Part shown: positions 1 to 11,521 of the stretch, piece after piece
Layout: every line of letters starts with the position of its first letter
Numbering within the stretch: the first letter of the stretch is position 1
NCBI GenBank assembly: GCA_947044405.1
Contig: CAMRHE010000115.1
Location: 2,666,001-2,730,000, forward strand
Direction of reading: 5' to 3'
Source: Leptodactylus fallax
Taxonomy: Eukaryota > Chordata > Amphibia > Anura > Leptodactylidae
DNA length: 64,000 nucleotides
Translations under genes and position numbers: made by a program
Notes under the pieces: generated by a model
Seen by the model: the letters and a program-made list of their open reading frames with translations, nothing else
The model's database searches: none
Told to the model about the DNA's origin: nothing

Positions 1-518
1 GATCTCAGGTGCATTTTTTTTTTAACCTCTAAGAGGCATTTCATATAACTGTTTATCCATCTGCCATCAACTGGGAAATGCGTTTCCACTTTTTACTTTC
101 TTTTAGGGTCACACTGCTCATTTTGGTTTCCAATATACTTGCGCTTTTAGATCTCTGCTTGCCGCCATCCATTGGATATAAATCTGCCCATGGACATGTG
201 GTGGACACACAGGTGCACAGGTTGTTACATGACAGACGTTTGATTGTGACTGTAACAAGCCGTGCACCTATCACATGGCCAGGAAATGATTTTTATCCAC
301 TGGAAGGAAACAAAGAATGACAGCAATCAGAGAGGAATTAAATATAGAAAGGCAAACTGCAAAAAAAAACTGATCAGTCAAGGAGTGAAGGAGTAAGAAA
401 GGGTTTCCAAACTTCTTCAGCATTGGGGAATCCCTGAAAAAAGGGGCTAGAAACAGCACTGAAGCAGTATGAGCAATGCTAAGGTAATAATGACAAATGT
501 CAATATAAAGTTTCTGGA
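1..518. other. Unassigned intergenic sequence
   Basis: No gene, conserved domain or clear repeat boundary was recognised. The open frames on both strands here are short, have no splice context and look like chance frames. Confidence 0.4.
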
Positions 519-521
519 TAA

Positions 522-748
522 GGCTCCACGTCGCATCCCATAGCAAAAAAGTGCTGCGGGAAAAACCGCTGCAGCAACGCATCATGGTTCTTCCCTCAGC
601 ACTTGCATAGAAAGTCCGCAGAAGTTTCCAGACAGTTTTGGAGATCACAGCGTGTCTGCTGCACGTATTTTACGGCAAAGGGGGGATGGGAGTCGCTAGA
701 ATCCTATCCACTTTGCTGTGACTGTTTACGCCACGTGGGGCCTCGGTC
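522..748. mobile_element. PIF/Harbinger-like MITE, GGCCCCAC family (copy 1)
   Basis: The right end reads CCACGTGGGGCCTCGG and the left end is a decayed GGCTCCACG preceded by TAA. The interior (GTGCTGCGGGAAAAACCGC, GAAAGTCCGCAGAAG) is shared with copies at 4,056-4,351, 27,517-27,793 and 61,398 onward. It is non-coding. Assignment to PIF/Harbinger rests on the TTA duplication of the 27.5-kb copy. Left boundary approximate. Confidence 0.55.
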
Positions 749-899
749 TTAGGCGGTAGAGGTGGGTGGCTGCTGCTTACTCCCCTATGAGCCAAGTGTT
801 TATTATTTAATAAATGATATACATCTATATAAAAATGCGAGTATGTAAATGTGAAAGCTTTGGGCCAGAAAGGTATCATTGGACTCACTGACCCCCAAT

Positions 900-3490
900 T
901 CAGTCTCATACCTTAGGAAACATAAAAGTGAAAAAAAATGGAAGCAAGTATAACTCGCCACTGGAGGTAGATTGTATCTACTTTTATTCTTATTGGATTG
1001 CCCACATGGTATAGGCAGCAGAATATTTCCAGTTTGGCATTGCTTCTAGGTGCCATCAAGTCCCATCACTGAGTTATTAGGTTGAAGATATACTGGTTCA
1101 GGGATCACTCTCCGCTGGAATTGTCTGTTTTAACAAGAGTCCCTTTATATGAAATACAGGCACAGATAAAAGTCAAGATACACAAGATAAAAGTCTGCTA
1201 AAAGTTCTACTTTTGAATGTGGAAATTAAGACAATATTTTCCAATGGCCAACAGTAGACTTCTGTCTGCCCAAAATATGATTGACCATTTTGGAAGATAT
1301 TGCCTTTAGTCAGATACAACTACATGTGTATGGCAAAGCATGAATTTGGATGGTCAGTTGTAGCTTTGCTGCAAATGTAAGCTCAATGTATTAAAAAAAA
1401 ACCCTCCCTCATTGGCTTGTTTAGTCTCTTGTGTTGCTGGTAGGATCATTCATATTAACAGTTTGCAACGGATTAGCTTACTTTACTCTATTTCGCCATT
1501 TGCTCTCCCATCCAAACAAACAGGGAAGTACAAGAACAGGTCATGTTTGACCAAATTCTCACCACTTCCCCTCTCGAGGAGAAAAGGGGCAGATAACCCT
1601 GAACATAGTTTTTAGTTTTCGTGCCTTTGAGGACATTGGAGGGGCGGTAAAGGTAGTGAAAAATTCCTGATGAAGATTATATATTCATATATTGAAAGCC
1701 TCTATTTCTCCAAATGAAAGGATATCCAAAAAACTAGAACTAAAGTCACCTGCATTTCTCCACAGAGGTTATTGGGTTATTGCTACAGTGCAGAATGAAA
1801 TCTCACATTATCTCTTGCTTCAAGGACCTCAGAAAGAATTGGTCTGGTAGAAGCCAAATCATTCCGGGTATAGCCATTTTTAATGATGGCCACTATCCAG
1901 GGCCCTCAGTAGGAAAACCTGAGAAAGACACCCTCTGACAGGTGGACCTTTAGCATCAGAAATTCTGTCCGATTCTCTCCTTATTGGCTCCTTGAAAATT
2001 CTTAAAAGAATCACTATCTGAAGAACTAGCACCTCTGCCTTGGCAATGACAATGCCTTAACCATGGGGGAGATTTCTCTATTAGAACTATAACAACTTGG
2101 ATGTCTTCGAAAAATACTTGTTTTTTGCCAACACCTTCATTAGGTTATACAACTCAAACAATTTACCAGAAACAAAAGCCAGGTTGTATTTGGAGGACTC
2201 ATTGGCCTATAGCTTCAGCCACAGGGTGCATTTTCTTACAGTGGAGAAAGCCATAGCTCGAGGCAAGCTTGACTTACTGCAGCCTGGAGTCAAAGACAGT
2301 CTACTACCAAAATTCTTAGCTTAAAGGAGAAGATATCATTCCTTTTTATACACAAGTCTAGCTTATTCCGAACCTGCAGACATGGAATAAATGCACGTCT
2401 GATTTGAGAAATGACTTAGGAGGGCTGCCTTTTCTCTTGTGGATAATACTGTGGAGTTGATACCTGGAACTCTGGGCTGAGAACCCACTGACTGACTGGT
2501 GCTGTGGACTCTCTTTGTAATATTCCAAACCTGAATATTTTCTTAGACTCTCAGGCAGCGGACAAAGCAACTGTCACTCAATATCCAAAATCTCAACTAT
2601 TCAAGGTACCGGTCCATCGAGTTTCTAATGTTCGAGCCATAGTCAACCAGGGATATAGTTCTTTGGGACAACTTAGAGACTGCCATGTCAAACTAAGGAG
2701 GATGTATTTCTAGTGCTCTTCATCCAATCGATAGACAGTAAATCTCTTGCCCAACACCAAAGCCTTTTTAGGGTTCTTCTACTAGTAGCTCTCTAAAGGG
2801 GTTGTACCAAGTTAAAGTTACGGCCTATTCAATAGGTTATAAGTGTCTGGTCCAACCACTGGGACCCACACTGCTCACGAGAACAGGGTCCCATGTATAA
2901 ATGGAGCAGTTGGTTGACTACTGTCATTGCTGCTCCATTCAACTGTATGCAACTGAGTAACTGCTGAGGAAAAACAAATACAGTGCTCCGAGGGCTCGGA
3001 CCACCAAATCAAATTCTTAATAATTTGCAATCTTACACTTTAGACATAGAAGATTACCCAACATCAAAGGTCTTGTATCTACCTGAACTACTTTCAGTAG
3101 CTTGGATGTCTTCAATAAAAGAAAATAACCAGGGCTGTGGAGTCAGGAGGCCAAACCACTGACCCCAATTCCTCTATTTTGACACATCTCGACTCATTCA
3201 TAAAAAGCTGACTGCCATGGTCAGCCACAAGCATGAAAGCTCCTCTAATTCATTAAAAAGCCTTTTCCTATGAAAAGTAAAATGTAACAAACTATTCATC
3301 TAAATCAATTATACAATAATTGTATATTAAAAATTAATAATTTTTATTTTGAAAACAGAAGTCACAGTTGGTAACTTTGTTTCTGACACCAACACCACCC
3401 AAAAGTGTCCCCTATTCCAAAGCCCTGAAAATTACACTTTCCAGGAACTTCCTCCTCAGATGTATATAGGAATACACTTGATCTAAAACT
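900..3490. other. Unassigned intergenic sequence with two unrecognised short frames
   Basis: No recognisable gene. Two plus-strand open frames lie close together: 2,097-2,324 (75 aa) and 2,504-2,713 (69 aa). They have non-repetitive, protein-like composition, but I recognise no domain in either, and stops separate them. They might be remnants of one decayed coding sequence. No poly-A tail, terminal repeat or splice pattern ties them together. Confidence 0.3.
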
Positions 3491-3491
3491 G

Positions 3492-3810
3492 TTAAAGGGG
3501 TTTTCCCACCTAAAAATATTGATGACCTATCCTAAAGATATGTCACTAATATTAGATCTGTGTGGGTCTGACACCCGCCTCCCTTAGCAATTATCTTTTC
3601 TCAGCAGCTAAGACAGAGAATGTAGCTGGAAGCAGACAGCACTGTTCTCTATGTAGTGGTGGAACTGAGTCACTGCAAGTCTGACTGCTACACAGAAAAC
3701 TGAACCATCTGCATCCTGCTCCGTTCTCTATCAGTTGCTAGATTGGAGGAGTCTGACACCTGATGCCCCCTATCCTTATTATAGAGAACCAATATTTTTA
3801 GCCCCTTTAA
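3492..3810. mobile_element. T2/Kolobok-like MITE, TTAA-flanked
   Basis: Begins TTAAAGGGGTTTTCCCACC and ends with the inverted counterpart AGCCCCTTTAA. TTAA is present at both ends, as expected of the Xenopus T2 family (TTAAAGG termini, TTAA target). The interior includes the GATGACCTATCCTAAAGATA segment common in this element type. Non-coding. Confidence 0.7.
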
Positions 3811-3894
3811 CTCTTCCTTAGAGCGTAATATCGGAGTAGCCAGTCTAAATATGGGAAAGCTGCACCAAATTTAAAATTTTTTTAAGTTTGATAG

Positions 3895-4625
3895 TATTTG
3901 TTGAAATAAGAAACTTTCTAATATATTTTATTAAAAGAAAAATGTCCCCTTCCCAACTTGTCTCCCTCTGACACTTCACTGCTTTCATCCATATATAGAA
4001 GATCCATATGCCATTCAAGAGTGCGGGAAGATGAGAATAAAGAATCACAGGCTACAGCACTGAGGGGGCGCACATGGCGTAAACGTCAAAGTTTGCCCAC
4101 GGCGGAAGCACCGCAGGGGAAAAAAAAGCAGCATGTTACAGTGACTTTATAGTGGATGGGATTCTAGCATATCCCATCCCCACAGTGAGCGAAAATACGC
4201 ATCATTCTTTTGGAAATTGCAGCAATTATACCTATGGAAATGCCAGCGGTTTCCCTATAGGTATAATGGAAGCAGAAAATCCGCAGAGGAAACGTCTGCA
4301 GACTTTGTGAAAATTGCAGGGCTTTTTTTCTACAGCCCGCTAAGCGGGGCCTTAGAGTGTTTTATTTCCATACAGAGCAGGAATATCAGTTGATTTGTTA
4401 CCAGCAAGATGTGGAGATAAAACTCTCTGGATGCTGCAGCCCCAACTCCTTATCACTCATCTCTTTCCATCAGTGTACATCTTCCCCTCCATAGATTTGA
4501 ATGGTCCACAAGTCTTCTCTGCATGGATGAGAGCAGTACAGGGGCAGAGGGAAGCAAATAAGTTGTGAAGGGGTAATTTTTCTTTAATAAAATATATATT
4601 GCAAAATTTCTTATTTTAAAAAGAA
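3895..4625. mobile_element. Foldback element, interrupted by another MITE
   Basis: The left arm (GAAATAAGAAACTTTCTAAT at about 3,902, then ATTTTATTAAAAGAAAAATG and a CCCTTCCCAACTTGTCTCCC segment) is the reverse complement of the right arm at about 4,545-4,625, allowing mismatches. The centre holds an unrelated GGCCCCAC-family MITE. Similar arms occur at 25.36-25.72 kb and 28.17-28.54 kb. Confidence 0.55.
4056..4351. mobile_element. PIF/Harbinger-like MITE, GGCCCCAC family (copy 2, nested)
   Basis: Ends GCGGGGCC followed by TTA. The inner segments (CACATGGCGTAAACG, CCTATAGGTATAATGGAAGC, AAATCCGCAGAGGAAACG) match the other copies. It sits inside the foldback element spanning about 3,895-4,625, so it is the younger insertion. 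Confidence 0.55.
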
Positions 4626-4759
4626 CTATTAGGTTTACAACAATTGAAAGTATGGTTCATATAGGGCCTTTTGGCCTTGAACATTTATTCATCAGGAAGA
4701 GAAGCCTCCCAATGCATACAGGTAAGATACCTCCTTTTGGTGGTGTCTAACCTCTTTCA

Positions 4760-4762
4760 TGG

Positions 4763-4794
<32 letters not shown>

Positions 4795-5658
4795 TTCTTT
4801 TGTAAACATATTTTAATGTTAATAAAAGAAGGGAAAAAATTCCAAACATTCTTTGAAGGGATACATAAAAAAAAGATATATAGATATATTAAAAATAATT
4901 AGTATCATTATTAATAATAGAGAATAAAAAATATAGAATTTATATTAATAAATAAATTAAATATGTCCAAGGTCCACCCTAGAAACAGAATCCCAGCTAA
5001 GCTGAAGCTTAGCAGAGGATTAATAAAAATCTAGAAGTGCCTGAAAACTACTAAACACAAACATGAAAAAAAAAAATGATCCCAGACTGAAGCGAGGATA
5101 CTGTCTTAGCAGCACTCCAACTTCTGATAGATTACCAAGAGCTGCAAGTAAATCTAAAACCAGAGCAGGCAGGAATAAAAAAATAAAACCTCAGCTAGAT
5201 GTAGAATTTGCCTAGTTACAGTATATAGGTCATGCCAGGGAATAAAAAAAAGTGACAAAATATGAACAAGAGGCAGGCGTAAACACCATTTATTTTACCT
5301 TAAACACTTTCTGGCTCCTTTAGTCTTCATGAGCCTGCTTACAGGCCAGCACCTTGTATGCATCTACAAATCCTAGGTTTGCTGGCTCCTGAAGTACCCC
5401 GGTCCCCCTACCCAGTGTGGTAAAAGGACTTGTGGGCCCCCTGAACTATGGGCCTAGTTGCAACTGTAACCTAAATACTTCTGCAGAGTCAGACTTCTTA
5501 ACATTGTATGTGCATGTCACCAAATGGTGTGTGTGCAGGGCCATCAAGCACAAGGAAGGGAGAGAAATTCATTCTAGGTTTTTTTTTTTTTGTGCAATTT
5601 TTGATGCCAAAACCAGAAGCTTTAAGACACTTTGCCAGGGTACATGCTTAGTTAAAAA
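4760..5658. other. A/T-rich intergenic sequence with a poly-A run
   Basis: A pure A tract lies at about 4,769-4,794, followed by A/T-rich low-complexity DNA to about 5,000. No gene recognised. Confidence 0.4.
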
Positions 5659-6056
5659 TTAAAGGGATTATCTACCTTTTTAAAATGTACTATGATGTAC
5701 TAACCTTAAGATACGTCATTGATCTTAGATCAATGGAGGTCTGACTTTCAGAACCCCCACAGACCAGCTGTTCCCCTGGGCATGCACTGTTCACTTGCAG
5801 TATTCTTGGTAGTGGCAGTTGTAAGTACCTAGGTGTTGTCACTGTCCCCTTCATTGTCTTTGTAACACTGCTGTACTCACAACCACCGCCATAAAAAACA
5901 TGGCAATTCAGCGCTGCAGCTCCCAGCATATAAACCTTGCCAGGAGCTACATGCCCAAAGAAAAAACTGATTGCCAGGGTCCTGGCAGCTGAACCATCAT
6001 CCCCCCAATCTTAAGGAAAAGCCATCAATTTTTAAAAAAATGGATAACCCCTTTAA
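5659..6056. mobile_element. T2/Kolobok-like MITE, TTAA-flanked
   Basis: Starts TTAAAGGGATTATCTACC and ends GGATAACCCCTTTAA, with TTAA at both ends and matching inverted termini. The interior has the 'gatcaatggaggtctgac' type segment shared with other T2-like copies in this window. Non-coding. Confidence 0.68.
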
Positions 6057-6166
6057 CTCTTATTTGTGCTACAAAGACTCATCCCCTACTAACAGAATAG
6101 GAGACAAGTATCAGTGTGGTTCAAAAGCTCCTATATGCTCCACATGAATGAATGCTGGTGTGCTTG

Positions 6167-6213
6167 AGTGGTCCGTTCACTTCCACGGGGCTACCAGAAG
6201 TGAACGGACCACT
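6167..6213. repeat. Perfect 17-bp hairpin
   Basis: AGTGGTCCGTTCACTTC at 6,167-6,183 is followed after 13 bases by its exact reverse complement at 6,197-6,213. It may be the core of a small foldback element. Confidence 0.8.
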
Positions 6214-6256
6214 GGTCATGCAAGAGCACCAGAAAATTTAACAGACCACCAATTAA

Positions 6257-6471
6257 AGCTAGGTTCACACTTGTGCTGGGTTCTCTGTGGTTCAGGTACC
6301 GAGCGGATGGAGAGCGCATACTCTAGAACATTGGTTACCCATTGACCCTATACACCATAATGGGGTCCTCTGGGTGTCCACCAGATTTAAGGACTTTCCT
6401 TTCCGATGATTTTCAGCAGATTCTGCGGTGGAGTCTTCTATGGAGACTCTGACGCAGATGTGAACATAGCC
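6257..6471. mobile_element. PIF/Harbinger-like MITE, CTAGGTTCACAC family
   Basis: Left end AGCTAGGTTCACACTTG after TAA; right end GATGTGAACATAGCC followed by TAA. Related copies lie at 13,818-14,020, 14,858-15,080 and 23,891-24,074. Non-coding. The 3-bp flank fits a TWA duplication. Confidence 0.6.
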
Positions 6472-7839
6472 TAAGGGATCCAGTCATCTAGAATAGCAAA
6501 GGGTCATTAGTATACTCACCATGTATATAGAATAAGGGACTAACGACTGCCTTGAAATGCCTGAAAACAAAACAAGAAAATGTAAGAATTATTGTTTCAT
6601 CTGCAGGGTCAGCAACCATTGTGAAATTAAAGCTCCCAGCATGCACCATTCACCTCTATGGGTATTCAGAGAAGAGCCAAGCAAGTGTGCATGATAGGAC
6701 TTTTAGATTCACATCATCTGGGGAGTGCTGTAGGTTGCCATCTCCTAATCCAAAAGACAGTTGGATGTTATCAGAACATTAAAGGGAGTCTGTCACCAGA
6801 ACCCAGCCCCACAAATAGATAGGCTAGGATCACCTGAATCAAACAGTGTTATATAGTATGTGTTTTTTTTTTTGTTTGTTTTTTTTTTACTTTATTTTAT
6901 CCTATTATTCACAACACATTCACAAACAATACAGCAATGCTATGAGGATATCGTTTAGCCAGAAAGTAAAACAGTTACAACATAAAAGAATAGAAAGAAA
7001 ATTGGTACATTTCAGTCATAAGCTTGCCTACAACAGTATATGCAATACAGTGTGTATGTACCATTCCACCATAATACAACCCCCAAGTAAATAACCAAAT
7101 CCAAATAACAAAAAGGTATCAAATAACACCCGTATCCCTCCCTCATCCCTTTCTGCCTCTCTCCATTGGAAGCACCCCACCCAGTTTTAGATGACAGTGC
7201 CCTATCATCATCTATTGTTTTACCCCATACCAGGCCACCCATGGCAGGCTTGGATACAGCTTGTTGGTACCTCCAAGCCTTCCCAATGATCCCACTAGCC
7301 TAGTTTGTTAGGTTTTAAAACCTAAAATACCTATTCTGACATGACATCTGTAACTAATATGTAATCTAGGGGAAAAACAGGGGTTTTAAGACCCCAAAGG
7401 GGGTCTTGAACCGATTATCATCAGAATGCAATACTGACGTCTATGGTATGAGCAATGTGTGGTGAAATCACTACTTTATTATTATTGAGCTCTACCAGAG
7501 GGAGAGCTCAATAGCAATTTTACTTTGGCATCCCAGGAAGACTTTAGAAGGCTCCCAGCTGCCATAGCAATGCAATGGCTCCCATAATCTCCCTGTGGTC
7601 AGTAGAGTTCCATTGCACAGAACACAAATAAAAGTGAAACTAACTCTGAGATGCTACAGTCACATCTGACCACAGCATCTAAGCGGTTAATGGTCTACGA
7701 TCACAGAAACTGCTTCAGTCTCCCTGCTACGCAAAACAGCAGAGACCGGGCAGCTATGGTGCCAGCTGAACTCCTAAGGTGGCACCATACATCTCCACAT
7801 GACCCAAGACATACATGTAGGTCCTAGTGCATGTTGCAG
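6472..7839. other. Intergenic sequence downstream of figla
   Basis: Holds the left end of a TTAAAGGGAGTCTGTCACC element at 6,780 and otherwise unassigned sequence. The figla 3' untranslated region would have to lie here if the 7,840 stop is used. The nearest AATAAA I see on the minus strand is near 7,475, within an ATT-rich tract, so the cleavage site is uncertain. Confidence 0.35.
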
Positions 7840-8169
7840 TTAAATAACCGATTTACCTCTAGTGGAGTAAACGTTTGCTTGGGTTTTGTAGCAGGGACTA
7901 TCAGAAATGTGTGCAGGTGTTGCAATTTCTCTTACCAGTTTGCCATTCTTCTGAATCTGTAAAATACCTAGGTAGCCCGGAAACATGCCAGAGGCCCTCC
8001 ACATACCCATGGGCTCTTCAGTCTTAACCATAAATGGCACTCCTGTCTGAACATCTCCAAGAGGTTTAACATGGAATTCAGCAGATACAGAATTCATGTG
8101 GTCTGACCTCACGGGGAATGGCCCCAGATACCTCTCGTGAGGCCCTACATCAGGAACATCTTCAACTTT
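7840..8169 (-). CDS. figla: Factor in the germline alpha, C-terminal exon (figla exon 4 as read here)
   Basis: Reads 109 codons to a TAA stop from an AG acceptor after a pyrimidine-rich TGTACTTTTCAG. It starts KVEDVPDVGPHERYLG, in phase 0, matching the phase-0 donor of the bHLH exon at 9,175. No known domain is visible. The C-terminal half of FIGLA diverges rapidly between vertebrates, so this assignment rests on strand, phase and position rather than on similarity. An AGAG|GTAAAT donor at 7,857-7,855 lies 5 codons before the stop, so the exon may instead splice onward to a further exon that I could not find. Gene membership is likely, the exact 3' boundary less so. Confidence 0.55.
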   Translation of the reverse strand, partial: KVEDVPDVGPHERYLGPFPVRSDHMNSVSAEFHVKPLGDVQTGVPFMVKTEEPMGMWRASGMFPGYLGILQIQKNGKLVREIATPAHISDSPCYKTQANVYSTRGKSVI

Positions 8170-8347
8170 CTGAAAAGTACAATCGAAAATCAGTGAAGCA
8201 TTATTGACCTAGAAGAAAAATTCTACTATCTTGTGTTGTACACTGCAGAGCTAGGCCATAGGTGGAATAGTAGTCAGGTGGTGGTAGCCATCATGTCAAG
8301 GCTTAGATGCAGTAGAAGTCTTGCAAGGAATGGCTTTTTATTTTATT

Positions 8348-8380
8348 TAATTTTTTTTTTTTTTTTGGGGGGGGGGGGGG
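8348..8380. repeat. poly-T/poly-G homopolymer run
   Basis: A run of T immediately followed by a run of G within a figla intron. Low complexity; run lengths may be unreliable in assembly. Confidence 0.8.
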
Positions 8381-8501
8381 CATTCTAACAAAAACATTTC
8401 AACTTCTTCCTGCCCTGTGTACAGCAGCAGGTCCATTTGTATTAGACTGTATTTTAATCCCAGACAATGGTGGAGAACTTGCAGTCTCTTTCCACTGAAA
8501 T

Positions 8502-8772
8502 TTAAAGGGGTTGTGCCATGATGGACACTTTTTCCCTATCCACAGGACAAGTGATAAATGTCCGATCGATGGGGGCCCAGTCACCAGGCCCCCAGCGATT
8601 AGGAGGATGGGAGACTGAAAGTCCCCCTAAGGCCTCCTTGTGAATGCAGCAGCAGTGCGCTTCCGTGACCGACTATCTCTGGTTGCAGGTGCTGCCAAAA
8701 ATTAGTCTCGGCAGCCCCTCAGAAATGAATGGAACTCTGGAATAAGTGTCCATAACAGCACAACCCCTTTAC
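8502..8772. mobile_element. T2/Kolobok-like MITE in a figla intron
   Basis: TTAAAGGGGTTGTGCCATGA at the left and CACAACCCCTTTA at the right form inverted termini. The left TTAA is intact; the right one reads TTAC. The interior carries the 'gataaatgtccgatcgatgg' and GGGGCCCAG segments common in this element type. Confidence 0.68.
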
Positions 8773-9174
8773 CAGTCTTTTCAGAGATATTGGTGCTGCT
8801 AGTTTCGGCTACCAATATCACTCAGTGGGGCCAGCTTCACAGCTCAGCGTCATCATACAAGACTATAGAAGAGTACAGCCAGGGGGACGTTCTTCACCAA
8901 CAAGCGATGACACTGACCTGTGAGGTCAATGCAGGGATATATTGGTAGCTGAAACTAACAGCACCAATATCTATACTATGTAACATGCACATCATAGAAG
9001 ACATAAAAAATCCTCTTTAAAGCACTGTGTGTGGGATATCAGTATAGGGTATCAGTAGCTAGACCCTTAATTCATGAAATACTTGTTTGCAGAACTGCTT
9101 TGGGTTTTATTCTATGTAGTTCACGAGGCCATTCTAAAATGTGGATCACAAATTATATCGGCACTATCCTTTAC

Positions 9175-9327
9175 CTCAAACCCTCCAGTTTCCTCCAGGA
9201 TGTCATGAAGGAGTCTTATGTATTCTGTGGCTGCTTTTAAGGTGTCCACTTTACTTGGTTTTCTGTCCTTGGGTATCAGCGGTACAATAGTCTTTAGTTT
9301 GGAAAACCCACTGTTAATATTTCTGAT
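9175..9327 (-). CDS. figla: Factor in the germline alpha, bHLH exon (helix 1-loop-helix 2)
   Basis: FIGLA is an oocyte nuclear transcription factor. It dimerises with E-proteins on E-boxes and activates zona pellucida and other folliculogenesis genes. This 51-codon exon runs from an AG acceptor (TTTACAG|ATC) to a GAG|GTAA donor, phase 0 at both ends. It encodes helix 1 ([16 protein letters not shown]), the loop with RKPSKVDTL, and helix 2 ([16 protein letters not shown]). RKPSKVD followed by L/I-K-x-ATEYI is the FIGLA signature, as in the human protein. The basic region lies in the upstream exon. No in-frame stop or damage is visible, so the gene appears functional. Confidence 0.92.
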
Positions 9328-9724
9328 CTGTAAATATATGTCACATATTAAAACTCCAAAGTCATTCAGTAAAAATGCCACTTTAACCACTTTAAGCCCT
9401 CCAGTCCCAAGTAAAAGTTTGACAATACATGAGGGTAATCATATAACAACATTAAAGGTCCTTCAACCCACTAGGATGCAGCATCTACCCATCAGAGAGT
9501 GTATTGGACTTTCATAGTACGCTGTGGATATTCTGAGACTATGGCAGCCGTTTTGTAAAATACAGACAGGCTCCAGCAGCCCACAGCTGCCAGCTGTACA
9601 GACCCATGCACCAGGCCCTTTCAATATGTGCAGACAGCAGGGACGACAGCCCATCTCTGCTGCCGCTTTTGTAAGGTATCAGGACTTAGGAGACAGAGCT
9701 TGGGAGATGAAGATTTCTCCCGAC

Positions 9725-10848
9725 CACTGTTATTGAATCTTTCAAAAACGAACTTCTTGTGTTCCCTCCATCCACTACTAACCTAACCCTGATATCTCCA
9801 TTTCTGCCTGTGGCCTTACTATTACCCCCGAGGCGGCATGCCCGCTGTCTGGGGGTTGTATTTGATTCAGATCTCACCTTTACCCCACATATTCAGACAC
9901 TTGCATGCTCTTGCCACCTGCACCTTAAAAACATCTCTAGAATTCGCCCTTTTCTCACTGTGGAAACATCAATAACCCTCATTGTCGCTCTGATTCTCTC
10001 TCTCGCCTTCACTATTGCAATTCTCTTCTAATTGGGCTTCCTCTTACTAAACTCTCCCCACTACAATCTGTCCTGAATGCAGACGCCAGACTCATCTTTC
10101 TGTCCGGCACACAGACACATCTACCTTGTGTCAGTCGATGTATTGGTTGCCCATCCATCACAGAATACAATATAAAATTATCACACTGACCCACAAATCC
10201 ATCCATAGTGCTGCCCCCCTATATCTCCTCTCGTCACTGTCTACCGCCCTAATTGTCCTCTCTGTTCTGCCAATGACCTTAGACTTGCATCCTCTGTTAT
10301 CCGAACATCCCACTCTCGTCTCCAAGACTTTTCTCAAGCTGCACCGGTGCTCTGGAATGCTTTACCCAAGACAATCCAATTAATCCCCAACTACAGCAGC
10401 TTCAAAACTACCCTAAAATCACATCCGTTTGGTCAGGCTTATCACGTGACCTGATCACAATGTAGTGTGCGGAGGTGCAGAACAATAACACCTTTTATCC
10501 TTCCTCCTCTATTCCTCAGATCCTGGCCCCTCCATCTAGAAGTTACACTGCACTCCTTGCATTTAGTATATGTTTATTCACAGATACCGGCGGGTGGGTT
10601 CATACAGTTTCAGTTACATAACCTTTTCTATTAAAAGATGGCTGGACAATGGTAGCAAACAAGCCCTCTGACCTCTTGTGTCCTCCTCATACAATGTAAG
10701 CTCTTGCGAGCAGGGCCCTCACTCCTATTTGATATGTTTATTTCTTTGTCACATTGTAATGTCTCATATTGTCTGTTCATCAGTGTCCTCTGATTTGTAA
10801 AGTGCTATGGAATATGTTGGCGCTATATAAAGTTATTATTATTTAGTG
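9725..10848 (+). mobile_element. L2-type LINE, 3' end with decayed ORF2
   Basis: Frameshifted pieces read as the C-terminal part of an L2 reverse transcriptase: RCLGVVFDSDLTFTPHIQ, then LISRIRPFLT-like, later the CYQ/WLP-like block around 10,126-10,200, and VLWNALPKTIQ near 10,350. It ends with TAAGCTCTTGCGAGCAGGGC and GGCGCTATATAAAGTTATTA, the L2-type 3' terminus with a short ATT tail. It lies in the figla intron between 9,327 and 11,522, in the opposite orientation to the gene. 5'-truncated and non-functional. Confidence 0.8.
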
Positions 10849-11521
10849 TTGTTTGTGGGGGCATACAAGAGCAATATACTGTGTGTGGGGAACTAATGGG
10901 CAACTGTACTGCATGGGGCAGGGGCACCGGTAGTTCTTTAAAACATATGGGGGTTACTAATGTGGCACTATGCTGTGTGGGACATAGGACAGTAATGACC
11001 CCCCCCCCCCCAACAGCTCTCAAAGGGGGAGTGGGAGCAGGTAGGTTTACTATAGGTGAATTTTTACTTTGGACTTGAGGGTTGCTTTAAGAGGTAAAGG
11101 GTAAGGAATACAGCAGCTATGCAGTGGTGCTTGCTGGAGCATAGGCCATGCAATTATAAAGCCCAAAAAGTCCATCGTGTACATAGATCTAATAGAGGTT
11201 TCCAGGATTATGATATTGAGCTCCACTTCCTATTGTCAGTCACATCTGTTGACTAATCTCCGAGCGCCCAGTGATCAGACACTTATCCCCTGTCCTATGA
11301 ACCGTGCAATAATGTGAGCTGCGGGCCTTGCACCAATTTATCCAGATATTGATCTGACTGAGCAATAATTGGTCAGATATAGGTACGTAGAAAAAGGACC
11401 CCTACAGAGTTAACGGAAAAGAAAAAAAAAAAAAAAATCTCCATCCTCCCATCCCAACTTTTTATAAGAAAAGTCAATGCCATTTCAGTGTAGCGTAGAC
11501 AGTAAAAAAGTACATACTTAC
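10849..11521. other. figla intron sequence, no further feature
   Basis: Contains a C10 run near 11,000 and an A-rich run near 11,424. Nothing coding recognised. Confidence 0.4.

Noticed and set aside
5417..5662. 81-codon plus-strand frame
   Set aside because: No domain, poor composition, a poly-T run inside, no splice context.
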